This document shows positions 16,711-25,014 of a stretch of DNA of 64,000 nt, in pieces (position 1 is the stretch's first letter; every line of letters starts with the position of its first letter). Made by a program: the position numbers and the translations under genes. The notes below the pieces were generated by a model. It was not told the origin of the DNA, did no database searches, and saw only the letters and a list, made by a program, of their open reading frames with translations. This DNA is from Flavimobilis sp052324925 (GTDB lineage: Bacteria; Actinomycetota; Actinomycetes; Actinomycetales; Cellulomonadaceae): assembly GCA_052324925.1 (NCBI GenBank), contig JBQPRE010000005.1, one strand, 5' to 3'.

Positions 16711-17548
16711 TGCCCGCCTGAGGTGCTTGGCATCGAGGGCAGAAGAAGATCGGACGTTCATAGGGCGGCCTGCGGGCCTGGGGGGGGGGGGGGGGGGGGG
16801 GGGGGGGGAGGNCATAGGGCGGCCTGCGGGCCTGTCGCACCGCGATCGCGGTGCGACAGCGCACGCACGGCCGCCCTAGTCGTCCGTGCACGCGCGCGTC
16901 GAGCGCGCCGAGTCCGTGTGCGACGACGCGCTCCATGCGGGAGCGCGCCGTCAGCAGCAGCGCGGTGAGCTCTGAGGCGTCGCACGCACCGACGAGACGC
17001 CACGGGTCCATGCGCCGAGCGAAGAGGGACTCGGCAGCGTAGATCGTTCCGATGCCGGCGACGCGCTTCTGGTCGAGGAGTGCTTCTGCAAGGCTCACGT
17101 GCGGACCCTCGCTCGCGTCCCGTAGCCGAAGGGCAGCGGATGCGGCATCGAAGGCCGGCGCGAGAACGTCCGGGCCGAGATGGCCGAGCAGCCGATTCTC
17201 GTCGCGCGTGCGGACGACGTTGAGCATGCCGAGATGCTCGCCGAGGGCGGTCCACCGTTCGGATGCGAGCACCGCGCGCACGAACGGGCTGCGCCCTGCC
17301 GCCTGGGGCGTTCCCGTCCGTGCGACGAACCAACGGCCTTCCATGCGGAGGTGCGCGTGAACGGTCCATCCGTCCGTCGTCCGGATGAGCAGGTTCTTGC
17401 CGTACGCCGCGACCTCGGCAACCTCGCGTCCCATGAGGCTCACCGCGCCCAGCTCGGCCCACCGGAATTCGGTGCGCACGAGGATCGAGCCACGCAAGGC
17501 AGTGTCGAGACGCGTCGCCGTGAGGCGCAGGACATCGCCCTCAGGCAT
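16694..17548 (-). CDS. nei: Fpg/Nei family DNA glycosylase (Nei2-like), carrying an artefactual insertion
   Basis: A formamidopyrimidine/endonuclease VIII-type glycosylase/AP lyase of base excision repair. It starts MPEGDVLRL, with catalytic Pro2 and Glu3. VHAHLRMEGRWFV carries the conserved lysine-loop region, and LLDQKRVAGIGTIYAAESLFARR is the helix-two-turn-helix. The C-terminal zinc finger is split: CVRCRTAIAVRQARRPPY, then 18 inserted residues (X, L, nine prolines, QARRPPY), then ERPIFFCPRCQ. The insertion corresponds to 54 nt of poly-G, an N and a repeated flank. Without it the protein would be 266 residues with an intact C-x2-C...C-x2-C finger. The gene lies 45 bp after lhr on the same strand, a pairing also known in mycobacteria. 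Confidence 0.9.
   Translation of the reverse strand: MPEGDVLRLTATRLDTALRGSILVRTEFRWAELGAVSLMGREVAEVAAYGKNLLIRTTDGWTVHAHLRMEGRWFVARTGTPQAAGRSPFVRAVLASERWTALGEHLGMLNVVRTRDENRLLGHLGPDVLAPAFDAASAALRLRDASEGPHVSLAEALLDQKRVAGIGTIYAAESLFARRMDPWRLVGACDASELTALLLTARSRMERVVAHGLGALDARVHGRLGRPCVRCRTAIAVRQARRPPYXLPPPPPPPPPQARRPPYERPIFFCPRCQAPQAGISRSE
16759..16834. other. Poly-G/N assembly artefact flanked by a 22-bp duplication
   Basis: A 22-bp segment (16759-16780) is repeated exactly at 16813-16834. Between them lie a run of 29 G (16780-16808), AGG and a single N at 16812. This is typical of a mis-joined read end with no-signal G calls, not of biological sequence. The net insert is 54 nt, which keeps the nei frame open. 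Confidence 0.92.
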
Positions 17549-17593
17549 CGCGGACCCCGGGAGAAGAGAGCACGCACGAACGTGTCACGCGGC

Positions 17594-20500
17594 TCACGGA
17601 TGCCCCGTGACGCGCAGGCCGCGCGGCGTGAGCGTCCATCCCGCGTCGTGCAGGGCAGCGACGACCGGTCCGGTGAGCCCGAACACCTCCGTGCCGTTGA
17701 TGTGCCGCACCGTGGGGCGTCCGAGCCTGCCCGAGGCCACCGCTGCGGCCAACGCGTGAGCCGCAAGCGCCAGCAGATGGTCGTCCTCCGTGAACGTCAG
17801 CAGCGTGCGGCCGCCACGCTCGACGTAGGCGACGAGCGCCCCCTCGCAGAGAACGACGACCGAGCCGGCCTTGCGTCCTGGTCTGTGCCCGACGTCGCTC
17901 ACCCCTGCCGGCCAGGCGAGCGCCGCCCCATAGGGGTTGGCCGGGTCGCATGCGGCGAGGACGAGACCGGCGCCGGGCGCGGCCGCGTCCGTGCCTCCGC
18001 GCGCGGCCCCGTCCGTCTGCGTGCGACGCTCGATCGTGCGAGCGTCGTCACGCAGCAGGTCGACTGCTCCGGGCACCGCGAACTGGGACCCGCCCAAGTG
18101 CTCGACAAAGTACCCGCGCCGCACCTGGCCCGCGGACTCGAGCGCCGTGAGCACCTTGTAGAGACCGGGATACCTGCCCCCGATCTGCTCGGCCGACGAC
18201 ATCGCCCGGGTGACGATCCCGTGCCTGTCGAGGAGCACCATGGCGAGTGCGTGGGCTCGCACCGTCGGGTCGGGCTCGACGTCGGGCAGGAGCGACCAGC
18301 GGCCACCCCCGTGGAGTGCCTCGGCCGTCGGCGGACGGGTGAGGGCGGCCAGGCCGAAGCGCCCACGCGGACGGTGGACGGGCCGCGCGGGTGTCCGCCC
18401 CGTACGGGCCTTCGTGCCGAGGAGGGCTCGCAGGGGTCCGAGCGAGTCGTTCGTCGCGCGCCCTGCCCAGACCAATGACCACAGCGCGGCCTGCACCGCC
18501 GCGAGCGGCTCGTCGCCGAGTGCGTCCTCATCGCCGGCGTCCCGTGCGGCAGCACGGGCTCGCTCGGTGACACGGTCGAGGAAGTGCGCCCCCGAGCCGT
18601 CCAGCGCCGCGACGACGTACGGCGTTGCGGCCAGAACGGGGTCGAGCGTCGCCACGGGAAGGGTGAGCGGCGCGGTCTCAGCACGATGAAGGCTGACGAA
18701 GCCGTCGCCCGCGCCCCTCCCCGGCGAGGAGAGCGCTCCATGGCCTGCCCACAGCACGTCGCCGCTCGTCGTGAGAGCGTCGAGCATCTCGGGGGAGTAG
18801 TCGACGACCCGGCCCGGAAGGATGCGCGTCTCGAGGTCGGACGCGGGCACGGGTGCGCCCGCGAGCTGTTCTATTGCGCGCAGCAGCCCGGCGTGCCCAC
18901 GCAGATCGCCGACGCGCTGCCAGCGTGGCAGGAAGAGCCCGAGCGCCGTCCCAGGAGCAGGCTCCACGTCAGCCCTCAGCAGCGCGAGGGATCGCCTGCG
19001 CAGGCGTCGGACGACATCACGGTCGGCGTACTGCGTGCCTGCTCCGCCCAGTGCTTCCGGCAGGAGTCGGCCTCGTACGAGCTCACCTGCGGCCACGAGA
19101 CGGTCGAGGACCTCGCGGACCACCGCGAGCGGAAGCCCGAAGCGCTGAGCGACGTCTGACGCCGGGAAGGGCGCGTGCGTGCGCGCGTGGCGACGGGTGA
19201 GGTCCCCCAGCGGGTCGGCGCTCGGAACGAGGAGCGCGTCGGGCAGCCCGACCGGAAGTGCCGCGCCGAGCGCGTCCCGGACCCGCGCCGCATCCTCGAC
19301 GGCGACCCACCGCTCGGCTGCCACAGAGCTCTCGTCACGCGTGAGTCCGGGCAGCCGCACAGCGATCACCTGCCGGGTTGCCTCGAGCATCGTGAGCCAG
19401 CCGCGGACGTCAGCGTCGGGCTCGCTGCGGTCACGCAGCTCCGCGAGAGTGGACGGCCCGCGCCGCCGGATGAGGTCGACGAGGCCCTCGTGACTGCGCG
19501 CGCGCCGGTCAGGTGCGAGCCCGTCGAGTTCGCCGGCCACCTGCTCGACCGCCGTCGGATCGAGCAGATCGGCGAGCTGCGCTGATCCGGAACCGCCGAG
19601 CAGCTCGTCGAGCAACGATGGGTCGAGCGCGAGCGTCGCAGCGCGCTGCTCGGCGAGCGGGGCGTCGGCTCCGTAGAGGTTCTGCGCCGTGTAGCCGAGC
19701 AGGAGGGACCGCGCGTACGGCGAGGGTTGGGGCGTGTCGACGTGGACGACATCGACGCGTCCCGCCCCGACGTCCGCCATGAGCTCGGTGAGCGCACTGA
19801 CATCAAAGTCGTCCTGAAGACACTCGCGTGCGGCCTCGTGGACGATGGGGAACTCGGGAAAGGCCGCTGCCACCTCGAGGAGCTGGGCCGAACGCTGCCG
19901 CTGCTGCCACAGCGGTTGGCGACGGTCCGGCGAACGCCGCGGGAGCAGGAGCGCCCGCGACGCAGCCTCGCGAAATCGTGCGGCGAAGTGCGCGGATCCC
20001 GAGAGTGCGTCCCGCACCAGCGACGCGACCTCAGCGGGGTCGGTGAAGAGCTCGTCGGCGATCTCGGGCGCGGCGCTCGACGGAACAAAGCCTGACGCCA
20101 CGCCGTCGGACCCGAAGCCGTCGAGCCCGATGTCGGGCAGCCGCAGGACGATGCCGTCGTCCGCGTGCATCGCTGCGACGTCGACCCCGTACCTCTCGCG
20201 GAGCCGCGCGGTGAGCAGCAGGGCCCACGGCGCGTGGATGCGCGACCCGAAGGGACTGTGCACGACGACCCGCCAGTCGCCGATCTCGTCGCGGAACCGC
20301 TCGACGACGATCGTGCGGTCGTCCGGGACGACCCCGGTCGCCGCGTGCTGGGCGCGCAGGTACGCGACGACGTTTCCGGCGGCCCACGCGTCGAGCCCTT
20401 GGTCCGCCAGATGGGTGAGGACCGCCTCGGTGCGCGCGGGCGACACCGGGATGCTGCGCCTGACCGTCTCGCGCGTCCACGCGCCGATCGCGCGACCCAG

Positions 20501-22465
20501 CTCGGGGGGACGCGCGGGCGAGTCGCCCTTCCAGAAGGGCATGCGCCCGGGGAGCCCGGGCGCGGGCGAGACGAGGACCCGGTCGACGGTGATCTCGTCG
20601 ATACGCCACGTCGTGGAGCCGAGCGTGATCGTGTCCCCGACACGTGACTCGTAGACCATCTCTTCGTCGAGCTCACCGACGCGTCGCCCCCCACGTGCGC
20701 GCGGCGGCGAGTCTGCGCGGATCTCGTCGGGTGCGGCGGACGGCGACGACGCGGCGAGGAAGACGCCGTACAGGCCGCGGTCCGGGATCGTTCCGCCGCT
20801 CGTCACCGCGAGGCGTTGAGCGCCCGGGCGGGCCTGGAGGACGTCCCGGGTACGGTCCCACGTGAGGCGTGCTCTCAGCTCGCCGAACGACTCGGAGGGA
20901 TACCGTCCCGTGAGCATGTCGAGCACGCCGCGCAGTGCGCGGGCGGGCAGCCGAGCGAAGGGCGCTGCACGACGCACGGTGGCCTCGAGCTCGTCGACGG
21001 GCCAGTCGTCGAGCGCGACCATCGCGACGATGTGCTGGGCAAGGACGTCGAGCGGATGCTGGATGAGGCGCAGGGACTCGATCTCTCCGGCGCGCATGCG
21101 CGCGGCCGTGACCGCGGCGGCGACGAGGTCGCCGGTGTGCGTCGGGACGAGGACGCCGTGGCTCGGCACACCGACCGCGTGCCCGGCGCGGCCGACGCGT
21201 TGGAGGCCTGAGGCCACTGAGGGCGGCGAGCCGACGAGGACGACCTGGTCGACCGTGCCCATGTCGATGCCGAGCTCGAGGGAGCTCGTCGCGACGACGA
21301 CGGGGAGGCGGCCGGCTTTGAGCTCGCTCTCGGTGTAGGTCCGCTCCGCCCGTGACATCGAGCCGTGATGGGCGCGTGCGAAGACTGCGTCGGCACCCGC
21401 GGAGGTCCCGGCCTGGCCGGGCACCGCGGCCGGCTGCGCGGCGCCGGGCTCGGGGACGTCGCGACCATTGCGGCGCGCCCAGATCTCGTTGAGCCGGGAC
21501 GTCAGGCGCTCGGCGCTGCGACGGGAGCTGGTGAAGACGATCGTCGAGCGGCTCGTCGTGGCGAGGTCGACGATCCGCTCCTCGACGTGTGGCCAGACTG
21601 AGGCCCGCGCGAGCGGGGCGGTCGCGGCGCCGCTGAGGTCGGGCTCCTTGTCGTCGGCAGACACCCCTGGAAGGGGTGTGGCGCCGATGTCGGTGAGGTC
21701 CTCGACAGGGACGATGACGTCGAGGTCGATCTGCCGGCGGGTGGGAGGCTCGACGACGACGACCGGACGCCCGCCGTCGTCGTGCGGGCGATGCCCGCCG
21801 AGGAGCTCCGCGACGACCGACGCGGGTCGTGCAGTCGCGGACAGGCCGATCCGCTGCGCGGGGGTGTCGAGGAGGAGATCGAGCCGTTCGAGCGAGAGTG
21901 CGAGGTGGGCGCCACGCTTGGAGCCTGCGACGGCGTGGATCTCGTCGATGATGACCGTTCCGATTTCGCGGAGTCCTTCGCGTGCTGAGGACGTCAGCAT
22001 GAGGAAGAGCGACTCGGGGGTCGTGATGAGGATGTCTGGAGGCTTGTGAGCGAGTCGTCGTCGCTCCGCCGGGGGAGTATCACCCGTCCGGGTGCCGACC
22101 GTCACGGGGGCGAGCGTGAGGCCTGCGGTCGCGGCCGCGTGCCGGATGCCGATGAGGGGGCTCGCGAGGTTGCGCTCGACGTCCGCGGCGAGGGCCTTGA
22201 GCGGCGAGACGTAGAGAATGCGGTCGGTCCGTGGGCCGGTCGTGCTCGTCGGGCGGGCGAGGATGCGGTCGACGGCCCAGAGGAACGCCGCGAGGGTCTT
22301 TCCCGAACCCGTCGGCGCGATGACCAGGGCGTGGGAGCCGCCGCGGATCGCGGCCCATGCGCCGGTCTGGGCCGGGGTCGGGGCATCGAACGCGCCCGTG
22401 AACCACGCGCGTGTCGCCGGCGTGAAGCCGGCGAGCGGGTCAGAGGGCGGCGGGGACGGGGTCAC
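17594..22465 (-). CDS. lhr: Lhr-type ATP-dependent superfamily 2 helicase
   Basis: A 1623-residue large helicase-related protein. Walker A is APTGSGKT (50-57), motif Ia VSPLKALAADVERNL, DEIH box at 174-177 (IIDEIHAVAGSKRGAHL), motif III GLSATARP, motif IV-VI region with VATSSLELGIDMG and QRVGRAGH. A winged-helix and the long Lhr C-terminal region follow. Lhr is a 3'-to-5' DNA/RNA translocase linked to DNA repair. Full length agrees with the family. GTG 22465 is chosen because the family sequence begins shortly after (PLAGFTPATRAWF); ATG 22495 is an alternative. It is divergent from DUF3046 and probably co-transcribed with nei. Confidence 0.94.
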   Translation of the reverse strand: MTPSPPPSDPLAGFTPATRAWFTGAFDAPTPAQTGAWAAIRGGSHALVIAPTGSGKTLAAFLWAVDRILARPTSTTGPRTDRILYVSPLKALAADVERNLASPLIGIRHAAATAGLTLAPVTVGTRTGDTPPAERRRLAHKPPDILITTPESLFLMLTSSAREGLREIGTVIIDEIHAVAGSKRGAHLALSLERLDLLLDTPAQRIGLSATARPASVVAELLGGHRPHDDGGRPVVVVEPPTRRQIDLDVIVPVEDLTDIGATPLPGVSADDKEPDLSGAATAPLARASVWPHVEERIVDLATTSRSTIVFTSSRRSAERLTSRLNEIWARRNGRDVPEPGAAQPAAVPGQAGTSAGADAVFARAHHGSMSRAERTYTESELKAGRLPVVVATSSLELGIDMGTVDQVVLVGSPPSVASGLQRVGRAGHAVGVPSHGVLVPTHTGDLVAAAVTAARMRAGEIESLRLIQHPLDVLAQHIVAMVALDDWPVDELEATVRRAAPFARLPARALRGVLDMLTGRYPSESFGELRARLTWDRTRDVLQARPGAQRLAVTSGGTIPDRGLYGVFLAASSPSAAPDEIRADSPPRARGGRRVGELDEEMVYESRVGDTITLGSTTWRIDEITVDRVLVSPAPGLPGRMPFWKGDSPARPPELGRAIGAWTRETVRRSIPVSPARTEAVLTHLADQGLDAWAAGNVVAYLRAQHAATGVVPDDRTIVVERFRDEIGDWRVVVHSPFGSRIHAPWALLLTARLRERYGVDVAAMHADDGIVLRLPDIGLDGFGSDGVASGFVPSSAAPEIADELFTDPAEVASLVRDALSGSAHFAARFREAASRALLLPRRSPDRRQPLWQQRQRSAQLLEVAAAFPEFPIVHEAARECLQDDFDVSALTELMADVGAGRVDVVHVDTPQPSPYARSLLLGYTAQNLYGADAPLAEQRAATLALDPSLLDELLGGSGSAQLADLLDPTAVEQVAGELDGLAPDRRARSHEGLVDLIRRRGPSTLAELRDRSEPDADVRGWLTMLEATRQVIAVRLPGLTRDESSVAAERWVAVEDAARVRDALGAALPVGLPDALLVPSADPLGDLTRRHARTHAPFPASDVAQRFGLPLAVVREVLDRLVAAGELVRGRLLPEALGGAGTQYADRDVVRRLRRRSLALLRADVEPAPGTALGLFLPRWQRVGDLRGHAGLLRAIEQLAGAPVPASDLETRILPGRVVDYSPEMLDALTTSGDVLWAGHGALSSPGRGAGDGFVSLHRAETAPLTLPVATLDPVLAATPYVVAALDGSGAHFLDRVTERARAAARDAGDEDALGDEPLAAVQAALWSLVWAGRATNDSLGPLRALLGTKARTGRTPARPVHRPRGRFGLAALTRPPTAEALHGGGRWSLLPDVEPDPTVRAHALAMVLLDRHGIVTRAMSSAEQIGGRYPGLYKVLTALESAGQVRRGYFVEHLGGSQFAVPGAVDLLRDDARTIERRTQTDGAARGGTDAAAPGAGLVLAACDPANPYGAALAWPAGVSDVGHRPGRKAGSVVVLCEGALVAYVERGGRTLLTFTEDDHLLALAAHALAAAVASGRLGRPTVRHINGTEVFGLTGPVVAALHDAGWTLTPRGLRVTGHP

Positions 22466-22547
22466 GGTTCCTATTGTGGCGTGGACCACGGACATCGGCG
22501 GTGGAAAGCGCGCGGGTGGCACCGCGCATGCGTGGCACCCTGTTCCC

Positions 22548-22778
22548 GTGAGGTATCGCGAGTTCTGGGATCTGGTCGACGACGTGTTCGGGCGCGCCTA
22601 CGGGCGGTCGATCGCGGGCGACCAGGTGCTCGAGGCGCTGGGCGGCCGGACGGCGGTCCGCGCGATCGACGACGGGGTCGAGCCACGGGTCATCTGGCAC
22701 GCTCTGTGCGACGCGATGCAGATCCCGGACGCTGAGCGGTGGGGATCTGATCCTCATCGGCAGGCTCCGCCTCGTTGA
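22548..22778 (+). CDS. DUF3046 protein
   Basis: A 76-residue protein starting at GTG: RYREFWDLVDDVFGRAYGRSIAGDQVLEALGGRTAVRAIDDGVEPRVIWHALCDAMQIPDAERW. This matches the actinobacterial DUF3046 family almost end to end, with a short extra tail (GSDPHRQAPPR). The family regularly sits just upstream of recA, as here, but its function is unknown. There is no clear ribosome site. The recA promoter region follows it. Confidence 0.88.
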   Translation: MRYREFWDLVDDVFGRAYGRSIAGDQVLEALGGRTAVRAIDDGVEPRVIWHALCDAMQIPDAERWGSDPHRQAPPR

Positions 22779-22810
22779 GCGAGCAGATCGCGACACGCCG
22801 CGTGTCTGCG

Positions 22811-22840
22811 TTCGAAGATCGAACACCTGTTCGTTACTGT
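22811..22840 (+). promoter_or_regulatory. recA promoter with LexA box
   Basis: TCGAACACCTGTTCGT (22819-22834) contains GAAC-N4-GTTC, the actinobacterial SOS box. It fills the 18-nt spacer between TTCGAA (22811-22816) and TACTGT (22835-22840), plausible -35 and -10 elements. LexA binding here would block RNA polymerase. The recA ATG is about 150 nt downstream. Confidence 0.85.
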
Positions 22841-22986
22841 TGCCCACAGAGGTCGACGAAGGTCAGTCCGTCCACGGCCTTGCGGCGCTCGCGCGTCAAT
22901 GTCGGTGGCTCGTCCTAGTGTCGGGCCCATCAAGATCTCAGAGCTTGCCCGGCGGTACGTGCCGCCCTGAATGACAGAGGTGAACC

Positions 22987-24108
22987 ATGGCAGCATCCGC
23001 GGACCGCGAGAAGGCGCTCGAGGCAGCGCTCAGCCAGATCGACCGCCAGTTCGGCAAGGGGTCGATCATGCGCCTCGGTGACGACGACCGCCCTGCGGTC
23101 GCGGTCGTCCCGACGGGCTCGATCGCGCTCGACGTCGCGCTAGGTATCGGCGGGCTCCCTCGTGGGCGCATCGTCGAGATCTACGGCCCGGAGTCGAGCG
23201 GTAAGACGACGGTGGCGCTCCACGCGGTCGCGAACGCGCAGCGCGCCGGCGGTATCGCTGCCTTCATCGACGCGGAGCACGCGCTTGATCCCGAGTACGC
23301 CAAGAAGCTGGGCGTCGACACGGACGCGCTCCTCGTCTCACAGCCGGACACGGGTGAGCAGGCGCTCGAGATCATGGACATGCTCGTTCGCTCGGGTGCG
23401 ATCGACATCATCGTGGTCGACTCGGTTGCGGCCCTCGTGCCCAAGGCTGAGATCGAGGGCGAGATGGGCGACAGCCACGTCGGCCTCCAGGCGCGTCTCA
23501 TGTCGCAGGCGCTGCGTAAGCTCACAGGTGCGCTGTCGACGACCGGGACGACCGCGATCTTCATCAACCAGCTGCGCGAGAAGATCGGCGTGTTCTTCGG
23601 CTCCCCTGAGACCACGACGGGTGGCAAGGCGCTGAAGTTCTACGCCTCCGTCCGTATGGACATCCGGCGCATCGAGACCCTCAAGGAGGGCACCGACGCG
23701 GTCGGTAACCGGACGCGCGTGAAGGTCGTCAAGAACAAGATGGCCCCGCCCTTCAAGCAGGCAGAGTTCGACATCCTCTACGGCGTCGGCATCTCCCGCG
23801 AAGGAAGCCTCATCGACCTGGGTGTCGAGCACGGCATCGTTCGCAAGTCGGGGTCCTGGTACACCTATGAGGGCGACCAGCTCGGCCAGGGCAAGGAGAA
23901 CTCGCGCTCGTTCCTCCGGGACAACCCGGAGCTCGCCGCCGAGATCGAGCGTCGGATCAAGGAGAAGCTCGGGATTATCCCGCCCTCCGAGGCTCCGGCG
24001 GACGGCGTTGCTGCTGACGCCACGGCGGCGGTCGGCACCGCGGCTGCCGACGCTGCCGAGCCCGCGCCCAAGAAGGGGCGTGCCAAGGCCGCGAAGGTCG
24101 ACTTCTGA
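22987..24108 (+). CDS. recA: Recombinase RecA
   Basis: A 373-residue RecA: strand exchange in homologous recombination and co-protease for LexA self-cleavage. Walker A GPESSGKT (67-74), IDAEHALDPEYAKKLGVD, Walker B IIVVDSVAALVPKAEIEG, L2 loop INQLREKIGVFFGSPETTTGGKALKFY. The C-terminal tail is Ala-rich and ends in basic KKGRAKAAKVDF instead of the acidic tail of E. coli RecA. No intein is present, unlike in M. tuberculosis. The start is supported by AGAGGTG just upstream. The long 5' leader (about 140 nt after the -10) holds no obvious ORF. Confidence 0.99.
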   Translation: MAASADREKALEAALSQIDRQFGKGSIMRLGDDDRPAVAVVPTGSIALDVALGIGGLPRGRIVEIYGPESSGKTTVALHAVANAQRAGGIAAFIDAEHALDPEYAKKLGVDTDALLVSQPDTGEQALEIMDMLVRSGAIDIIVVDSVAALVPKAEIEGEMGDSHVGLQARLMSQALRKLTGALSTTGTTAIFINQLREKIGVFFGSPETTTGGKALKFYASVRMDIRRIETLKEGTDAVGNRTRVKVVKNKMAPPFKQAEFDILYGVGISREGSLIDLGVEHGIVRKSGSWYTYEGDQLGQGKENSRSFLRDNPELAAEIERRIKEKLGIIPPSEAPADGVAADATAAVGTAAADAAEPAPKKGRAKAAKVDF

Positions 24109-24130
24109 TCCCGTCCGACGGGTCGGATCG

Positions 24131-24168
24131 CCTCGGCCCCAGCTCCCTCACCGGAGCTGGGGCCGAGG
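24131..24168 (+). terminator. Hairpin between recA and recX
   Basis: A perfect 16-bp stem (24131-24146 with 24153-24168; arm CCTCGGCCCCAGCTCC) with loop CTCACC lies 22 nt after the recA stop and ends 14 nt before recX. It likely terminates most recA transcripts, leaving low read-through into recX. Confidence 0.82.
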
Positions 24169-24182
24169 TCGGGACGGGGTCC

Positions 24183-24842
24183 GTGACAGACCCGGCGGCG
24201 GACGCGCGGGTCGCTGATGCCGGGACCATCGCGGCCTTGAGGGCAGCGATGGCAGCGGTGCCGGCGAAGCCCGCGAAGCCCGCGGAGTCAGCGACGTCTG
24301 AGGGGAGCTCGCCGGCGCGTCCACGGAAGCGCACCGCCTCGGCCCCTTCACCCGAGGCGACAGAGGACACCGCTCGTGAGTACCTCTTGAGATCGCTCAC
24401 GGCCTCCGCTCGCTCGCGCAAGCAGCTGGCCGACGGTCTCGCGGCACGCGACGTTCCTCACGACGTCGCCGAGCGGCTGCTCGATCGCTTCACCGAGGTC
24501 GGGCTCATCGACGACGACTCTCTCGCGCATGCGATCGTCCGGTCCCGCAGCAACGAGGCCGGGGCTGCGCGCAAGCGCATCGCTCTCGAGCTACGCCGCA
24601 AGGGCATCGCCGACGACATCGCGGTGAAGGCGCTCGCCCAGGTTGATGACGAAGCCGAGCGGACCACCGCCTTCGAGCTCGCGCGATCGCGCGCCGCACG
24701 GCTGAGCGGCTACGAGCGCGATGTCGCCCTCCGGCGCCTCGTCGGCTTCCTCGGACGCAAGGGCTACCCACCGGGCCTGTGCTTCGACGCCGCGCGCGCC
24801 GGGATCGAGGCCGTGGCCACCGACTCCGCACGCCCGGACTGA
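24183..24842 (+). CDS. recX: Regulatory protein RecX
   Basis: A 219-residue RecX, which binds RecA filaments and limits RecA activity. The first 65 residues are a low-complexity Ala/Pro/Ser extension; the RecX repeats follow: AREYLLRSLTASARSRKQLADGLAARDVP, VAERLLDRFTEVGLIDDDSLAHAIVRSR, KRIALELRRKGIADDIAVKAL, and a third repeat ending GFLGRKGYPPGLCFDA. The GTG start lies 14 nt behind the recA-recX hairpin, so recX is expected to be expressed at a fraction of the recA level by read-through. Confidence 0.93.
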   Translation: MTDPAADARVADAGTIAALRAAMAAVPAKPAKPAESATSEGSSPARPRKRTASAPSPEATEDTAREYLLRSLTASARSRKQLADGLAARDVPHDVAERLLDRFTEVGLIDDDSLAHAIVRSRSNEAGAARKRIALELRRKGIADDIAVKALAQVDDEAERTTAFELARSRAARLSGYERDVALRRLVGFLGRKGYPPGLCFDAARAGIEAVATDSARPD

Positions 24843-25014
24843 TGGGCGCCTCGGACGCACGTGGCTCATGTCTCGGCCCCCGTCCTGTGGAGGTGATGTT
24901 CGAAACTCAGCGCGTCGGACTTTCTTGCACGCGGAACCATGGCGCGTTCGGCTACGTTCTCTTGAGAAGACGACCGCGACGGGGACCGTCGCAGCGCACG
25001 AGGGAGGTGATGTC

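Noticed and set aside
16781..16834. Proline-rich insertion in the Nei zinc finger as a new domain
   Set aside because: The DNA is a G homopolymer with an N and an exactly repeated flank; removal restores a normal zinc finger.
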